From NCBI RefSeq assembly GCF_032463525.1, contig NZ_CP135971.1, positions 5,148,501-5,212,500 of the forward strand: a DNA stretch of 64,000 bases, read 5' to 3'. A program made the position numbers and the translations under genes. The notes beneath the pieces were generated by a model, which searched no databases, had not been told where the DNA came from, and saw only the letters and a list, made by a program, of their open reading frames with translations. The DNA is from Pseudomonas sp. DTU_2021_1001937_2_SI_NGA_ILE_001 (GTDB lineage Bacteria; Pseudomonadota; Gammaproteobacteria; Pseudomonadales; Pseudomonadaceae). Below are positions 25,894-34,621 of this stretch, piece by piece. Position 1 is the stretch's first letter. Each line of letters opens with the position of its first letter.

Positions 25894-27054
25894 ATGTCCA
25901 TGATCATCACTGCTGTGAACGTCCAGATCTTCTCCTACCCCACGCGTCGTGCAGTCGACAGCGCCGGGCATGCCCACCCCGGCGATGTCACCCAGGCCAG
26001 GATGGCCCTGCTGCGTATCCGCACCGAATGCGGCAACGAAGGCTACGCACTGGGTGCGCCGGAGCTGATTCGCCCCTACGTGCTGGATAACTTCGTGCGC
26101 AAGGTGCTGGTGGGCGCCAATGCCTTCGATCGCGAAAGGATCTGGCACGACCTGGCGCACTGGCAGCGCGGCAGCGCCAGCCAACTGACCGATCGCGCTC
26201 TGGCGCTGGTCGAACAAGCCTTGTGGGACTGGGCCGGGCGCAAGCTCAAGCTGCCGGTCTACAAGTTGATCGGGGGCTACCGCGACAAGGTGCCGGCTTA
26301 CGGTTCGACCATGTGTGGCGACGAGCTGCCCGGTGGTCTGTCGACACCGGAGGAGTACGGCCGCTTCGCCGAGACCCTGGTCAAGCGTGGCTACAAGGCC
26401 ATCAAGCTGCACACCTGGATGCCGCCGGTGTCCTTCGCGCCGAGCGTCAGCATGGACATCAAGGCCTGCGCCGCCGTGCGTGAAGCCGTGGGCCCGGACA
26501 TCGCACTGATGATCGATGGTTATCACTGGTACAGCCGCACCGAAGCCCTGACCATCGGCCGGGCCCTGGAGAAGCTGAATTTCGCCTGGTTCGAAGAACC
26601 GATGATGGAAGACTCGGCCGAGTCTTACGCCTGGCTGGCCAGCCAGCTGGATATCCCGATCCTTGGTCCGGAAAGCCTGGGCGGCAAGCACCTCAGTCGT
26701 GCCAGCTGGGTGAAGAACGACGTCTGTGACATCCTGCGTGCCGGCGTGGCCGGTGTCGGCGGCATCGCTCCGTGCCTGAAGGTCGCGCACATGGCCGAGT
26801 CGTTCGGCATGGATTGCGAGATCCACGGCAACGGCGCCGCCAACCTGACAGTGGTCGGTGCGATCAAGAACTGCACCTGGTACGAGCGCGGCCTGTTGCA
26901 CCCGTTCCTGGACTACGACGAGGTGCCGGCCTACCTGAATCGCCTGGTCGACCCGATGGATGCCGACGGTTTCGTGCACCTGTCCGACCAGCCTGGCCTG
27001 GGTGAAGACATCAACTTCAACTACGTCGAAACCAACACCCTGGAAAGCTTCTGA
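25894..27054 (+). CDS. Mandelate racemase/muconate lactonizing enzyme family protein, probable galactarolactone cycloisomerase
   Basis: This is a 386-residue enolase-superfamily enzyme. The metal ligands are Asp208 (MIDGYHW), Glu234 (WFEEPM) and Glu260 (GPESLGG), each 26 residues apart as usual. The general acid/base residues are Lys171 and His173 (KAIKLHTW) and His311 (CEIHGNG). Position beside uronate dehydrogenase points to a cycloisomerase opening galactaro-1,4-lactone to 3-deoxy-2-keto-hexarate, but a sugar-acid dehydratase is not excluded. It is the first gene of the long plus-strand operon. ATGs at 25894 and 25900 are both possible; AAGG precedes them by 4 and 10 nt. Confidence 0.88.
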   Translation: MSMIITAVNVQIFSYPTRRAVDSAGHAHPGDVTQARMALLRIRTECGNEGYALGAPELIRPYVLDNFVRKVLVGANAFDRERIWHDLAHWQRGSASQLTDRALALVEQALWDWAGRKLKLPVYKLIGGYRDKVPAYGSTMCGDELPGGLSTPEEYGRFAETLVKRGYKAIKLHTWMPPVSFAPSVSMDIKACAAVREAVGPDIALMIDGYHWYSRTEALTIGRALEKLNFAWFEEPMMEDSAESYAWLASQLDIPILGPESLGGKHLSRASWVKNDVCDILRAGVAGVGGIAPCLKVAHMAESFGMDCEIHGNGAANLTVVGAIKNCTWYERGLLHPFLDYDEVPAYLNRLVDPMDADGFVHLSDQPGLGEDINFNYVETNTLESF

Positions 27055-27097
27055 TTCGTCCATGGCGACACGCGCCAGATGCGTGTCGCCCGAGAGT

Positions 27098-27114
27098 CCA
27101 ATAACTATAAAAAG
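27098..27114 (+). repeat. 17-nt leader repeat, copy 1 (before binding protein 1)
   Basis: ccaataactataaaaag, 10 nt upstream of the first binding-protein ATG, recurs exactly before the second one at 29859-29875. AT-rich and containing the ribosome site region, it is probably a duplicated translation enhancer. Confidence 0.85.
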
Positions 27115-27123
27115 GCTACTCAC

Positions 27124-28734
27124 ATGAACGTTATCCCGAAACTCTGGGCGGGCGCCTTTGCCGCATCGCTGGCGTTGACTTCGCTGCCTGCCGCGTTCGC
27201 CAAGACGCCTGCCGACCAGCTCATCGTCGGCATGAGCATGATCAACCTGTTGTCTCTCGACCCGGCCGCGGCCACTGGTCTGGACGTCTCCGAGATCAAC
27301 GCCAACCTGTACGACATGCTGCTGGTTCAGGACGTCAGGCAGCCAGACACCCTGAAACCCGCACTGGCAGAAAGCTGGCAGGTCAGCGATGACCGCAAGA
27401 CCCTCACCTTCACGCTGCGCAAGGACGTGAAGTTCCAGTCGGGCAACCCGCTCAGTGCGCAGGATGTGGCCTGGTCGCTGCAACGCGTGCTCAAGCTCAA
27501 CCTGGCCCTGGCCTCGACCTGGAAGGCCTACGGTTTCACCGCCGCCAACGTCGAACAGCACATGCGCGCCACCGACGACTCCACCTTCGTCGTCGAACTG
27601 CCGCGCCCCACCGACCCGATGCTGGTGCTCAACACCCTGGCCACCTCGCCCAGTGCGTTCATCCTCGACCGCAAGGAAGTGCTCAAGCACCAGAAGGGCG
27701 ATGACCTGGGCGCCGCCTGGCTGACCACCCATGCCGCCGGCAGCGGCCCGTTCATCCTCAACGACTGGCGCGCCAACGACGTGCTGCTGATGAGCCGTTT
27801 CGAGGGCTACTGGGGCGGGCCGGCCAAGCTCAAGCGCATCGTCATGCGCAACATGACCGAGTCGCAGTCGCTGCGCCTGATGATCGAACGCGGCGACCTC
27901 GACCTGGCCAAGGGCATGGCGGCGCCGGACATCGCCGCCCTGGAGAAATCCGACAAGGTACGCGCCGAGACCGTCCAGCGCGGCACGCTCTACTACGTGG
28001 CGCTCAGCGTGAAGAGCAAGCCGTTCGACGATGCCCGGGTGCGCAAGGCGGTGCGTTCGCTGATCGACTACCAGGGCATCAACCAGACGGTGATGCCGCA
28101 CTATGGCCTGCTCAACCAGCGGCCGCTGCCACTGGGCCTGCCTGCACGCCTGGACGATCCCGGCTATACCCTCAACGTCGCCGAGGCCAGGAAGCTGCTG
28201 GCTGAAGCCGGCTACCCCGAGGGCTTCAAGACCACCATCCGGGTGCTCACCGAGCCGCCGTTCGTCAACATCGCTTCCAGCCTGCAGGCGACCCTGGCAC
28301 AGGCCGGCATTCAGGCCAGCCTCATCACCGGCACCGGCAACCAGATCTACGGCGCCATGCGCGATCGCAGTTTCGACATCCTGGTCGGGCGGGGCGGCGG
28401 AGGGGCCGAGCGGCATCCGCATTCGAGCCTGCGTACCCTGGTGTACAACCCGGACAACCGTGACGAAGCCCGCCTGAGCAATTTCCAGGGCTGGCGCACC
28501 TCGTTCTACAGCCCGGAACTGAACCAGCTGATCGAAACCGCCGAGGTCGAACCCGACAAGGCCCGGCAACGGGCGCAGTACCAGCAGATCCAGGAAAAGC
28601 TCGACGAGCAGGTCGGGGCCATCATGCCGGTGTCGCAGATGACCGACACCGTGATGGTCTACCACGACGTGCAGGACTATCAGGGCCACACGGCGGCCAC
28701 CACTCGTTACAAAGACGTCTACAAGTCGCGTTGA
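27124..28734 (+). CDS. ABC transporter substrate-binding protein, family 5 (copy 1)
   Basis: The 536-residue periplasmic protein has a signal peptide (residues 1-26, ending PAAFA) and the SBP_bac_5 fold used for peptides, nickel and some oligosaccharides. Landmarks are TPADQLIVGMSM at the mature start, the family signature around TLTFTLRKDVKFQSGNPLSAQDV, and VRKAVRSLIDYQGI. It is a close paralogue of the second binding protein at 29.9 kb, same length and collinear. In this locus an oligogalacturonide or sugar-acid ligand is inferred. A perfect hairpin follows the stop codon. Confidence 0.92.
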   Translation: MNVIPKLWAGAFAASLALTSLPAAFAKTPADQLIVGMSMINLLSLDPAAATGLDVSEINANLYDMLLVQDVRQPDTLKPALAESWQVSDDRKTLTFTLRKDVKFQSGNPLSAQDVAWSLQRVLKLNLALASTWKAYGFTAANVEQHMRATDDSTFVVELPRPTDPMLVLNTLATSPSAFILDRKEVLKHQKGDDLGAAWLTTHAAGSGPFILNDWRANDVLLMSRFEGYWGGPAKLKRIVMRNMTESQSLRLMIERGDLDLAKGMAAPDIAALEKSDKVRAETVQRGTLYYVALSVKSKPFDDARVRKAVRSLIDYQGINQTVMPHYGLLNQRPLPLGLPARLDDPGYTLNVAEARKLLAEAGYPEGFKTTIRVLTEPPFVNIASSLQATLAQAGIQASLITGTGNQIYGAMRDRSFDILVGRGGGGAERHPHSSLRTLVYNPDNRDEARLSNFQGWRTSFYSPELNQLIETAEVEPDKARQRAQYQQIQEKLDEQVGAIMPVSQMTDTVMVYHDVQDYQGHTAATTRYKDVYKSR

Positions 28735-28740
28735 GCGGGC

Positions 28741-28758
28741 AGGGGCGTGCGCGCCCCT
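28741..28758 (+). other. Hairpin directly after binding protein 1
   Basis: aggggcg/tgcg/cgcccct is a perfect 7-bp stem starting 7 nt after the stop codon. No T-run follows. Such structures after binding-protein genes protect the upstream mRNA, so more binding protein than permease is made. Confidence 0.6.
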
Positions 28759-28798
28759 CACGCCCTGGTGACCGATAACGCTTTTTCAGGAGCCTGTT

Positions 28799-29836
28799 AT
28801 GTTTGTTTCGACTGCCTCTGCCCTGGGCACCCGCGTATCCGGGACCGCCCGCCGGGCCAGCACCGTCCTGGTGACCTTGCTGGGCCTCTTGGCGCTGACC
28901 TTTTTCATCGGCCGGGTGATGCCGCTGGACCCGGTGCTGGCCGTGGTCGGTCCGGACGCCGACAGCTCCACCTACGAGCAGGTGTACCGCTCGATGGGCC
29001 TGGACAAGCCGATCTGGGCACAGTTCGGCCTGTACCTCAACGACCTGGCCCACGGTGACTTCGGCAATGCGCTGCTCACCGGCCATCCTGTGCTGGAGGA
29101 CATCAAGCGCGTCTTCCCCGCCACCATCGAGCTGGCGACCCTGGCCATTCTCTTCGGCATCCTCATCGGCCTGCCACTGGGCGTCGTAGCGGCCAGCAAT
29201 CAGGGGCGCATCGGCGATCACGTGGCTCGCGTCATCACCCTGTTCGGCTATTCCACGCCGATCTTCTGGGTGGGCATGATGGGCCTGCTGATCTTCTACG
29301 CCTGGCTGGGTTGGGCCGGCGGCGCCGGGCGCATCGACCTGGCCTACGACGGTATGGTGACCGAAGTCACCGGGCTGCTGCTGATCGACACCGCGCTGGC
29401 CCGCGACTGGGAGGCTTTCTCCAGCGCCCTGCGGCACATCGTGCTGCCTGCGCTGATCCTGGGCCTGAACTCGGTGGCCTATATCAGCCGCATGACCCGC
29501 AGTTTCATGCTCGAACAACTCTCGCAGGAGTACATCATCACCGCCCGGGTCAAGGGCCTGTCGCGGCGCCAGGTGGTGTGGGGGCATGCGTTTCGCAACA
29601 TCCTCGTGCAACTGCTCACGGTGGTCGCGCTGGCCTACGGCTCGCTGCTCGAAGGCGCGGTATTGATCGAGACGGTGTTTGCCTGGCCCGGTTTCGGCCA
29701 GTACCTGACCAGCAGCCTGATGCTCGGCGACATGAACGCGGTGATGGGCTGTGTCCTGCTGATCGGCCTGATCTTCGTCGCCCTCAACCTGATCAGTGAC
29801 GCGCTCTACAAGGTGTTCGACCCACGGACCCGCTGA
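28799..29836 (+). CDS. ABC transporter permease, DppB-like
   Basis: The 345-residue inner-membrane protein has an N-terminal membrane segment (TLLGLLALTFFIGRVMP) and five further segments. It carries the MetI-like coupling loop EYIITARVKGLSRRQVVWGHAFRN that contacts the ATPases, and the ending YKVFDPRTR. This is the first-permease type of peptide/nickel importers (DppB, OppB). It is sandwiched between the two binding-protein genes. The ATG has AGGAG upstream. Its partner is the DppC-like permease at 31.6 kb. Confidence 0.95.
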   Translation: MFVSTASALGTRVSGTARRASTVLVTLLGLLALTFFIGRVMPLDPVLAVVGPDADSSTYEQVYRSMGLDKPIWAQFGLYLNDLAHGDFGNALLTGHPVLEDIKRVFPATIELATLAILFGILIGLPLGVVAASNQGRIGDHVARVITLFGYSTPIFWVGMMGLLIFYAWLGWAGGAGRIDLAYDGMVTEVTGLLLIDTALARDWEAFSSALRHIVLPALILGLNSVAYISRMTRSFMLEQLSQEYIITARVKGLSRRQVVWGHAFRNILVQLLTVVALAYGSLLEGAVLIETVFAWPGFGQYLTSSLMLGDMNAVMGCVLLIGLIFVALNLISDALYKVFDPRTR

Positions 29837-29858
29837 GCCCCGCGCCAGCCCGAACACA

Positions 29859-29875
29859 CCAATAACTATAAAAAG
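29859..29875 (+). repeat. 17-nt leader repeat, copy 2 (before binding protein 2)
   Basis: This is an exact copy of 27098-27114, here followed by AAGGA and the second binding-protein ATG. Conservation outside the coding region points to a duplication that included the leader. Confidence 0.85.
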
Positions 29876-29887
29876 AAGGACGACTCC

Positions 29888-31498
29888 ATGAAGACTGTAT
29901 TCCCCTCCCTGCGCATGAGCCTGTTCGGTGCGATGCTGGCTCTGGGGCCGATGGCTGCCGTACAGGCCAAGACCCCGGCTGACCAACTGATCGTCGGCAT
30001 GAGCATGGTCAACCTGTTCTCCATTGACCCGGCCAACGCGCCCGGCCTGGATGCTTCCGGGATCAACGCCAACCTCTACGACACGCTGATCAAGCGTGAC
30101 AACGGCAACCCCGACCGGCACCTGCCACAACTGGCCGAGCGCTGGAGCGTCAGCGAAGACGGTACGCAGATCACCTTTCACCTGCGCAGCGACGTCAAGT
30201 TCCACTCCGGCAACCCGCTCACGGCCGAAGACGTGGCCTGGTCGTTGTACCGGGTGATGAAACTCAACTTCGGCCTGGCCACCACCTGGAAGGCCTATGG
30301 CTACAGTGCCGAGAACATCCAGGGGCTGATCCGTGCCACCGATGCGCACACGCTGGTGATCGACCTGCCGCAGCCGGTCAACCCGCTGCTGGTGATCGAT
30401 TCCCTGGCCGTATCACCCAGCGCCGTGGTGGTGGATCGCGTGCTGGCGCTCAAGCACGAGAAAAACGGTGACCTCGGTGCTGCCTGGCTGGTCACCAACG
30501 AAGCGGGCAGCGGTCCCTTCACCCTGAGCAAATGGAGCGCCAACGACGCGCTGGTGATGACCCGCTTCGACGGCTACTGGGCCGGCGCGGCGAAGATGAA
30601 GCGTGTGCTGGTGCGGCACATGACCGAGTCGCAGTCGCTGCGTCTGATGCTCGAACGCGGTGATCTGGACCTGGCCTATGGCATGGCTGCGCCGGACATC
30701 AAGGCCATCGAAGGGTCGGACAAGCTGCAGGTGCAGGCTTTGCAGCGCGGCACCATGTACTACGTGGCGATGAGCATGAAACAGCCGGAGTTCGCCAACC
30801 AGAAAGTGCGCGAAGCGGTGCGCAGCCTGATCGACTACCAGGGCATCGACGAGCAGGTGATGCCGCACTACGGCAAGCTCAACCAGCAGCCGATGCAACT
30901 GGGCCTGGAGGCGCGCCTGCCCGATCCCGGCTATCGCCTGGACGTCGCCAAGGCCAGGACCCTGCTGGCCGAGGCAGGTTACCCGCAGGGCTTCACCACC
31001 ACCATCCGCACGCTGTCGGAGCCGCCGTTCATCGACATCGCGGCGCGCATGCAGTCGACCCTGGCCGAGGGTGGCATCAAGGCGAGCATCGTCACCGGCA
31101 CCGGCAACCAGGTCTATGGCGCGATGCGCGCCCGCAACTTCGAGATGATCGTGGCCCGCGGTGCGGAGCGATACCCGCATCCGTACTTCAGCCTTCGCAC
31201 CTTCGTCTACAACCCCGACAACAGCGACAACGCCGGGCTGCCCAACTTCCAGGGCTGGCGCGCCTCGTTCTTCGATCGCCAGCTCAACGACCTGATCGAC
31301 CGCCTGGGCGTGGAGCGTGACGCCGCCAAGCGCCTGACCCTGTACCACGAAGCGCAGCAGCGCTACGACCAGTTGGCCGGACCGATCATGATCATTTCGC
31401 AGATGACCGACACCGCGGTGAGCGCCAGAGACGTCAAGGGCTTCACCGGCGATGACGCCGAGGCGACCCGTTACCTGGGCGTGTACAAACAACGCTGA
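29888..31498 (+). CDS. ABC transporter substrate-binding protein, family 5 (copy 2)
   Basis: The 536-residue periplasmic protein has a signal peptide (residues 1-24, ending AAVQA) and a family 5 fold, paralogous to the product at 27.1 kb. Both share segments such as TPADQLIVGMSM, AGSGPF, MTESQSLRLM and VRSLIDYQGI, but differ at many surface and pocket positions. Two related receptors feeding one permease pair suggest different chain lengths or oxidation states of the ligand. AAGAAGGA precedes the ATG. A GC-rich hairpin follows the stop. Confidence 0.92.
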   Translation: MKTVFPSLRMSLFGAMLALGPMAAVQAKTPADQLIVGMSMVNLFSIDPANAPGLDASGINANLYDTLIKRDNGNPDRHLPQLAERWSVSEDGTQITFHLRSDVKFHSGNPLTAEDVAWSLYRVMKLNFGLATTWKAYGYSAENIQGLIRATDAHTLVIDLPQPVNPLLVIDSLAVSPSAVVVDRVLALKHEKNGDLGAAWLVTNEAGSGPFTLSKWSANDALVMTRFDGYWAGAAKMKRVLVRHMTESQSLRLMLERGDLDLAYGMAAPDIKAIEGSDKLQVQALQRGTMYYVAMSMKQPEFANQKVREAVRSLIDYQGIDEQVMPHYGKLNQQPMQLGLEARLPDPGYRLDVAKARTLLAEAGYPQGFTTTIRTLSEPPFIDIAARMQSTLAEGGIKASIVTGTGNQVYGAMRARNFEMIVARGAERYPHPYFSLRTFVYNPDNSDNAGLPNFQGWRASFFDRQLNDLIDRLGVERDAAKRLTLYHEAQQRYDQLAGPIMIISQMTDTAVSARDVKGFTGDDAEATRYLGVYKQR

Positions 31499-31510
31499 AT
31501 CCCGCCGGGC

Positions 31511-31524
31511 GCGCCTGCGGGCGC
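31511..31524 (+). other. Hairpin after binding protein 2
   Basis: gcgcc/tgcg/ggcgc begins 13 nt after the stop codon, with the same tgcg loop as the hairpin after binding protein 1. It is a likely 3'-end stabiliser. Confidence 0.45.
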
Positions 31525-31554
31525 TTCCGGTGGCCATGATTCCCCATCGAGAGC

Positions 31555-32478
31555 ATGCCGATGATTGCCAACATGTCTTCTTCCGAATCAGCTGCCAAGC
31601 ACAAGAACGAACACGCACCGTCCTCCAGCATGGAGGCGCTATACAAGAGCAGCCTGCGGGTGTTCAACCACCTGCTGCGCAACCCCATGACCCTGGCCGG
31701 GCTGCTGGTGGCGCTGCTGCTGATCGTGGTCGCCACCTTTGCGCCATGGATCGCCACCCACGACCCGGTGGTCCAGAACCTCGGCGCGGCGCTGCAGGCG
31801 CCTGGGGCCGCGCACTGGTTCGGCACCGACGAATACGGCCGCGACATCTTCAGCCGCCTGGTGTATGGCGCACGCATCACCCTGTACATCATCGTGCTGG
31901 TGACCGTCATCGTCGGCCCTATCGGGTTGTTCATCGGTACGGTCTCGGGGTACTTCGGCGGTTTCGTCGACACGCTGTTCATGCGCATCACCGACATCTT
32001 CATCTCGTTCCCCAGCCTGGTCCTGGCCCTGGCCTTCATCGCCGCCCTCGGCCCTGGCCTGGAGCATGCGGTGGTCGCCATCGCGCTGACCTCCTGGCCG
32101 CCGATCGCGCGCCTGGCGCGGGCCGAGACCCTGTCGCTGCGCAAGGCCGACTTCGTGGTGGCGGTGGAGCTGCAGGGCGCCTCGTCGACGCGCATCATCC
32201 TGCGCCACATCGTGCCGATGTGCCTGTCGTCGGTGATCATCCGCCTGACCATGAACATGGCCGGCATCATCCTCACCGCCGCCGCCCTGGGCTTTCTCGG
32301 CCTGGGCGCGCAGGCGCCGCTGCCGGAGTGGGGCGCGATGATCTCCACCGGTCGCCGCTACATGCTCGAATGCTGGTGGCTGGTCGCCGTGCCGGGGGCC
32401 GCGATCATGCTGGTCAGCCTGGCGTTCAACCTGCTGGGCGATGGCCTGCGGGACATCCTCGATCCACGTAGCGAATGA
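31555..32478 (+). CDS. ABC transporter permease, DppC-like
   Basis: The 307-residue inner-membrane permease has the N-terminal OppC-type region followed by the signature HWFGTDEYGRDIFSRLVYGAR and six hydrophobic segments. The coupling loop is around LRKADFVVAVELQGASSTRIIL and the ending is GLRDILDPRSE. It forms the heterodimeric channel with the DppB-like protein. Two starts (31555 and 31561) are possible; I kept the first. The stop overlaps a possible upstream ATG of the next gene, so spacing is tight. Confidence 0.95.
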   Translation: MPMIANMSSSESAAKHKNEHAPSSSMEALYKSSLRVFNHLLRNPMTLAGLLVALLLIVVATFAPWIATHDPVVQNLGAALQAPGAAHWFGTDEYGRDIFSRLVYGARITLYIIVLVTVIVGPIGLFIGTVSGYFGGFVDTLFMRITDIFISFPSLVLALAFIAALGPGLEHAVVAIALTSWPPIARLARAETLSLRKADFVVAVELQGASSTRIILRHIVPMCLSSVIIRLTMNMAGIILTAAALGFLGLGAQAPLPEWGAMISTGRRYMLECWWLVAVPGAAIMLVSLAFNLLGDGLRDILDPRSE

Positions 32479-32489
32479 CCGGAGGCCCC

Positions 32490-33329
32490 ATGTCCAATCC
32501 AAAACTGATCGTCGATTCGCTCAACGTGCGCTTCGTCAACGGCAAGAAAGTCATGCATGCGGTGCGTGACGTGTCCTTCACCCTGGGCCGCGAGAAACTC
32601 GCCATCGTCGGCGAGTCCGGTTCGGGCAAGTCGACGGTCGGGCGCAGCCTGCTCAAGCTGCACCCGGCCAGTGCGCAGATCACCGCCAACACCCTGCAGT
32701 TCGGCGACGTCGACCTGCTGACCGCCAGCGAAAAGGCCATGCAGAAGATCCGCGGCCAGCGCATCTCGATGATCATGCAAGACCCGAAGTACTCGCTGAA
32801 CCCGGTGGTGCGTGTCGGCGAGCAGATCGCCGAAGCCTACCTGGCCCACCACAAGGCCAGCCGCAGCGAAGCCCGCGAGCGGGTGCTGCTGATGCTGGAG
32901 AAAGTGCACATCCGCGACCCCAAGCGGGTCTATGACCTGTACCCGCACGAAGTCAGCGGCGGCATGGGCCAGCGCATCATGATCGCCATGATGGTGATCA
33001 CCAACCCGGAAGTGATCATCGCCGACGAGCCCACCTCGGCCCTGGACGTTTCGGTGCGCCAGCAGGTGCTCAACGTGCTCGAAGAGCTGGTGGTCGAGCA
33101 GCAACTGGGGCTGATCTTCGTCAGCCACGACCTCAACCTGGTGCGCAACTACTGCGACCGCGTGCTGGTGATGTACGCCGGGCGTGTTGTCGAGTCGCTG
33201 GCCGCCAGTGACTTGCATCGCGCCGAACATCCCTATACCCGTGGCCTGCTGGCCGCCTTGCCGAGCATGGACAACCGCCGTCCGCGCCTGCCTGTGCTGC
33301 AGCGCGACCCGCTCTGGCTCACCTGCTGA
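32490..33329 (+). CDS. ABC transporter ATP-binding protein, DppD-like
   Basis: This 279-residue ATPase powers the importer. It has Walker A GESGSGKST, the Q-loop in MIMQDPKYSLNP, the signature VSGGMGQR and Walker B VIIADEPTSALDVS, with the switch His in FVSHDLNLVRNYCDRVLVMY. The C-terminal extension with HPYTRGLLAALPS is typical of DppD/OppD, but it lacks the clear four-cysteine iron-sulfur motif of longer members and ends soon after. I prefer the ATG at 32490 with GGAGG upstream. Confidence 0.95.
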   Translation: MSNPKLIVDSLNVRFVNGKKVMHAVRDVSFTLGREKLAIVGESGSGKSTVGRSLLKLHPASAQITANTLQFGDVDLLTASEKAMQKIRGQRISMIMQDPKYSLNPVVRVGEQIAEAYLAHHKASRSEARERVLLMLEKVHIRDPKRVYDLYPHEVSGGMGQRIMIAMMVITNPEVIIADEPTSALDVSVRQQVLNVLEELVVEQQLGLIFVSHDLNLVRNYCDRVLVMYAGRVVESLAASDLHRAEHPYTRGLLAALPSMDNRRPRLPVLQRDPLWLTC

Positions 33330-33340
33330 GGAAACTGACC

Positions 33341-34114
33341 ATGTCCATGATCCAAGCCCAATCGTTGAACCTGAGCTTTGGTGTCGGCCCGGCGCTGAAC
33401 CAGGTGCTGCATGACGTCAACCTGAGTGTCGAGGACGGCGAGTCGTTCGGTCTGGTCGGCGAGTCCGGTTCCGGCAAGACCACCGTGCTGCGCTGCCTGG
33501 CCGGTCAGTACCGGCACTGGAGCGGGGCACTGAGCATTGCCGGCGTACCGCTGCAGCACAAGATTCCCAAGGAGCACTTTCGCAAGGTGCAGATGGTCTT
33601 CCAGGACCCCTACGGTTCGTTGCATCCACGCCACACCATCGATACCGCGCTGCGCGAGCCGCTGGCCATCCACGGCATGGGCGAGCGCGACGAGCGCATC
33701 AACGACATCCTGCACAAGGTCGGCCTCAACGACAGCTTCCGCTATCGATACCCGCACCAGTTGTCCGGCGGTCAGCGCCAGCGCGTGGCCATCGCCCGGG
33801 CGCTGATCCTCGAACCCCGGGTGCTGCTGCTCGACGAACCCACTTCGGCCCTCGATGTGTCGGTGCAGGCCGAGATCCTCAACCTGCTGTCCGACCTGCG
33901 CCAACGCGAGAAGCTCACCTACCTGATGGTCACCCACGACCTGGGGGTGGTCAGCCACCTGTGCGACAAGGTCGCGGTGATGCAGCACGGGCGTATCGTC
34001 GAGCGCCTCGACAGCCAGGCCCTGAGCCAGGACCAGGCGAGCCACGAGTACACCCGCATGCTGGTGCAGGCCAGCCGCGACTTCAGCGCCGAGCCGGTGC
34101 GCGCCGCCGTCTGA
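33341..34114 (+). CDS. ABC transporter ATP-binding protein, DppF-like
   Basis: This is the second ATPase of the importer, 257 residues. It has Walker A GESGSGKTT, Q-loop VFQDPYGSLHPRHTI, signature LSGGQRQR, Walker B VLLLDEPTSALDVSVQ and switch His MVTHDLGVVSHLCDKV. YGSLHPR is the DppF/OppF hallmark. It is shorter than most DppF proteins (about 320-330), ending just after HEYTRMLVQASR. It pairs with the DppD-like subunit 11 bp upstream. AGGAA precedes the start. Confidence 0.95.
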   Translation: MSMIQAQSLNLSFGVGPALNQVLHDVNLSVEDGESFGLVGESGSGKTTVLRCLAGQYRHWSGALSIAGVPLQHKIPKEHFRKVQMVFQDPYGSLHPRHTIDTALREPLAIHGMGERDERINDILHKVGLNDSFRYRYPHQLSGGQRQRVAIARALILEPRVLLLDEPTSALDVSVQAEILNLLSDLRQREKLTYLMVTHDLGVVSHLCDKVAVMQHGRIVERLDSQALSQDQASHEYTRMLVQASRDFSAEPVRAAV

Positions 34115-34196
34115 ACACCCCTGTCCCTGTGCGGGGATGGCGTCACGCGCCGGCCCCGCCCATCGGCGGATCGATGACGGTCCGCGAGGAAAGCGT

Positions 34197-34565
34197 ATGC
34201 CTCATTGCATCATCGAATGCCCCGCCGGCCTGGCCCGGGCGGTGGGCGAGCAGACCCTGCTGAGCACCGTCCACGACGCCATCGACGCCAGTGGGCTGTT
34301 CACCCCCGGTGACATCAAGGTCCGTCTGGCCCTGTACGAACACTACCGCTGCGGCGCCACCCAGGACGATTTCGTCCATGTGACCCTGCAGATTCTCTCG
34401 GGGCGCAGTGCGGATCAGCGCCGTGCCCTGGCACTGGACACCGTCGGCGCGCTGGTGGCACGCCTGCCGCAGGTGCAGGCGGTATCGATGGACGTGAGGG
34501 GAATGCCGCGCGAGACCTTCGTCAACCGCCGTCATTACCTCGCACACGCCGCCGGGCAAGGCTGA
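34197..34565 (+). CDS. 5-carboxymethyl-2-hydroxymuconate Delta-isomerase (tautomerase) family protein
   Basis: The 122-residue protein matches the CHMI (HpaF) family, small trimeric tautomerases that use an N-terminal proline as base. Pro2 directly after the initiator Met (MPHCIIECPAGL) would be that residue. Other family features are HYRCGATQDDFVHVTLQILSG and the ending RETFVNRRHYLAHA. HpaF normally acts in homoprotocatechuate degradation, yet no such genes are near. Its place between an importer and a polygalacturonase suggests an isomerase acting on keto-deoxy sugar acids or an unsaturated uronate. AGGAAA precedes the ATG. Confidence 0.85.
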   Translation: MPHCIIECPAGLARAVGEQTLLSTVHDAIDASGLFTPGDIKVRLALYEHYRCGATQDDFVHVTLQILSGRSADQRRALALDTVGALVARLPQVQAVSMDVRGMPRETFVNRRHYLAHAAGQG

Positions 34566-34621
34566 AGCGGATTCGGCCCAACCCCGGTGCGATGACTGGC
34601 AACCACAAGGAAAACAACAAC

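Noticed and set aside
25891..28761. Very long open frame (956 codons) on the minus strand opposite the cycloisomerase and binding protein genes
   Set aside because: It is antisense to two genes with clear family motifs, is low in normal protein features (rich in His, Gln, Val and Gly as expected for antisense of GC-rich codons), and has no ribosome site.
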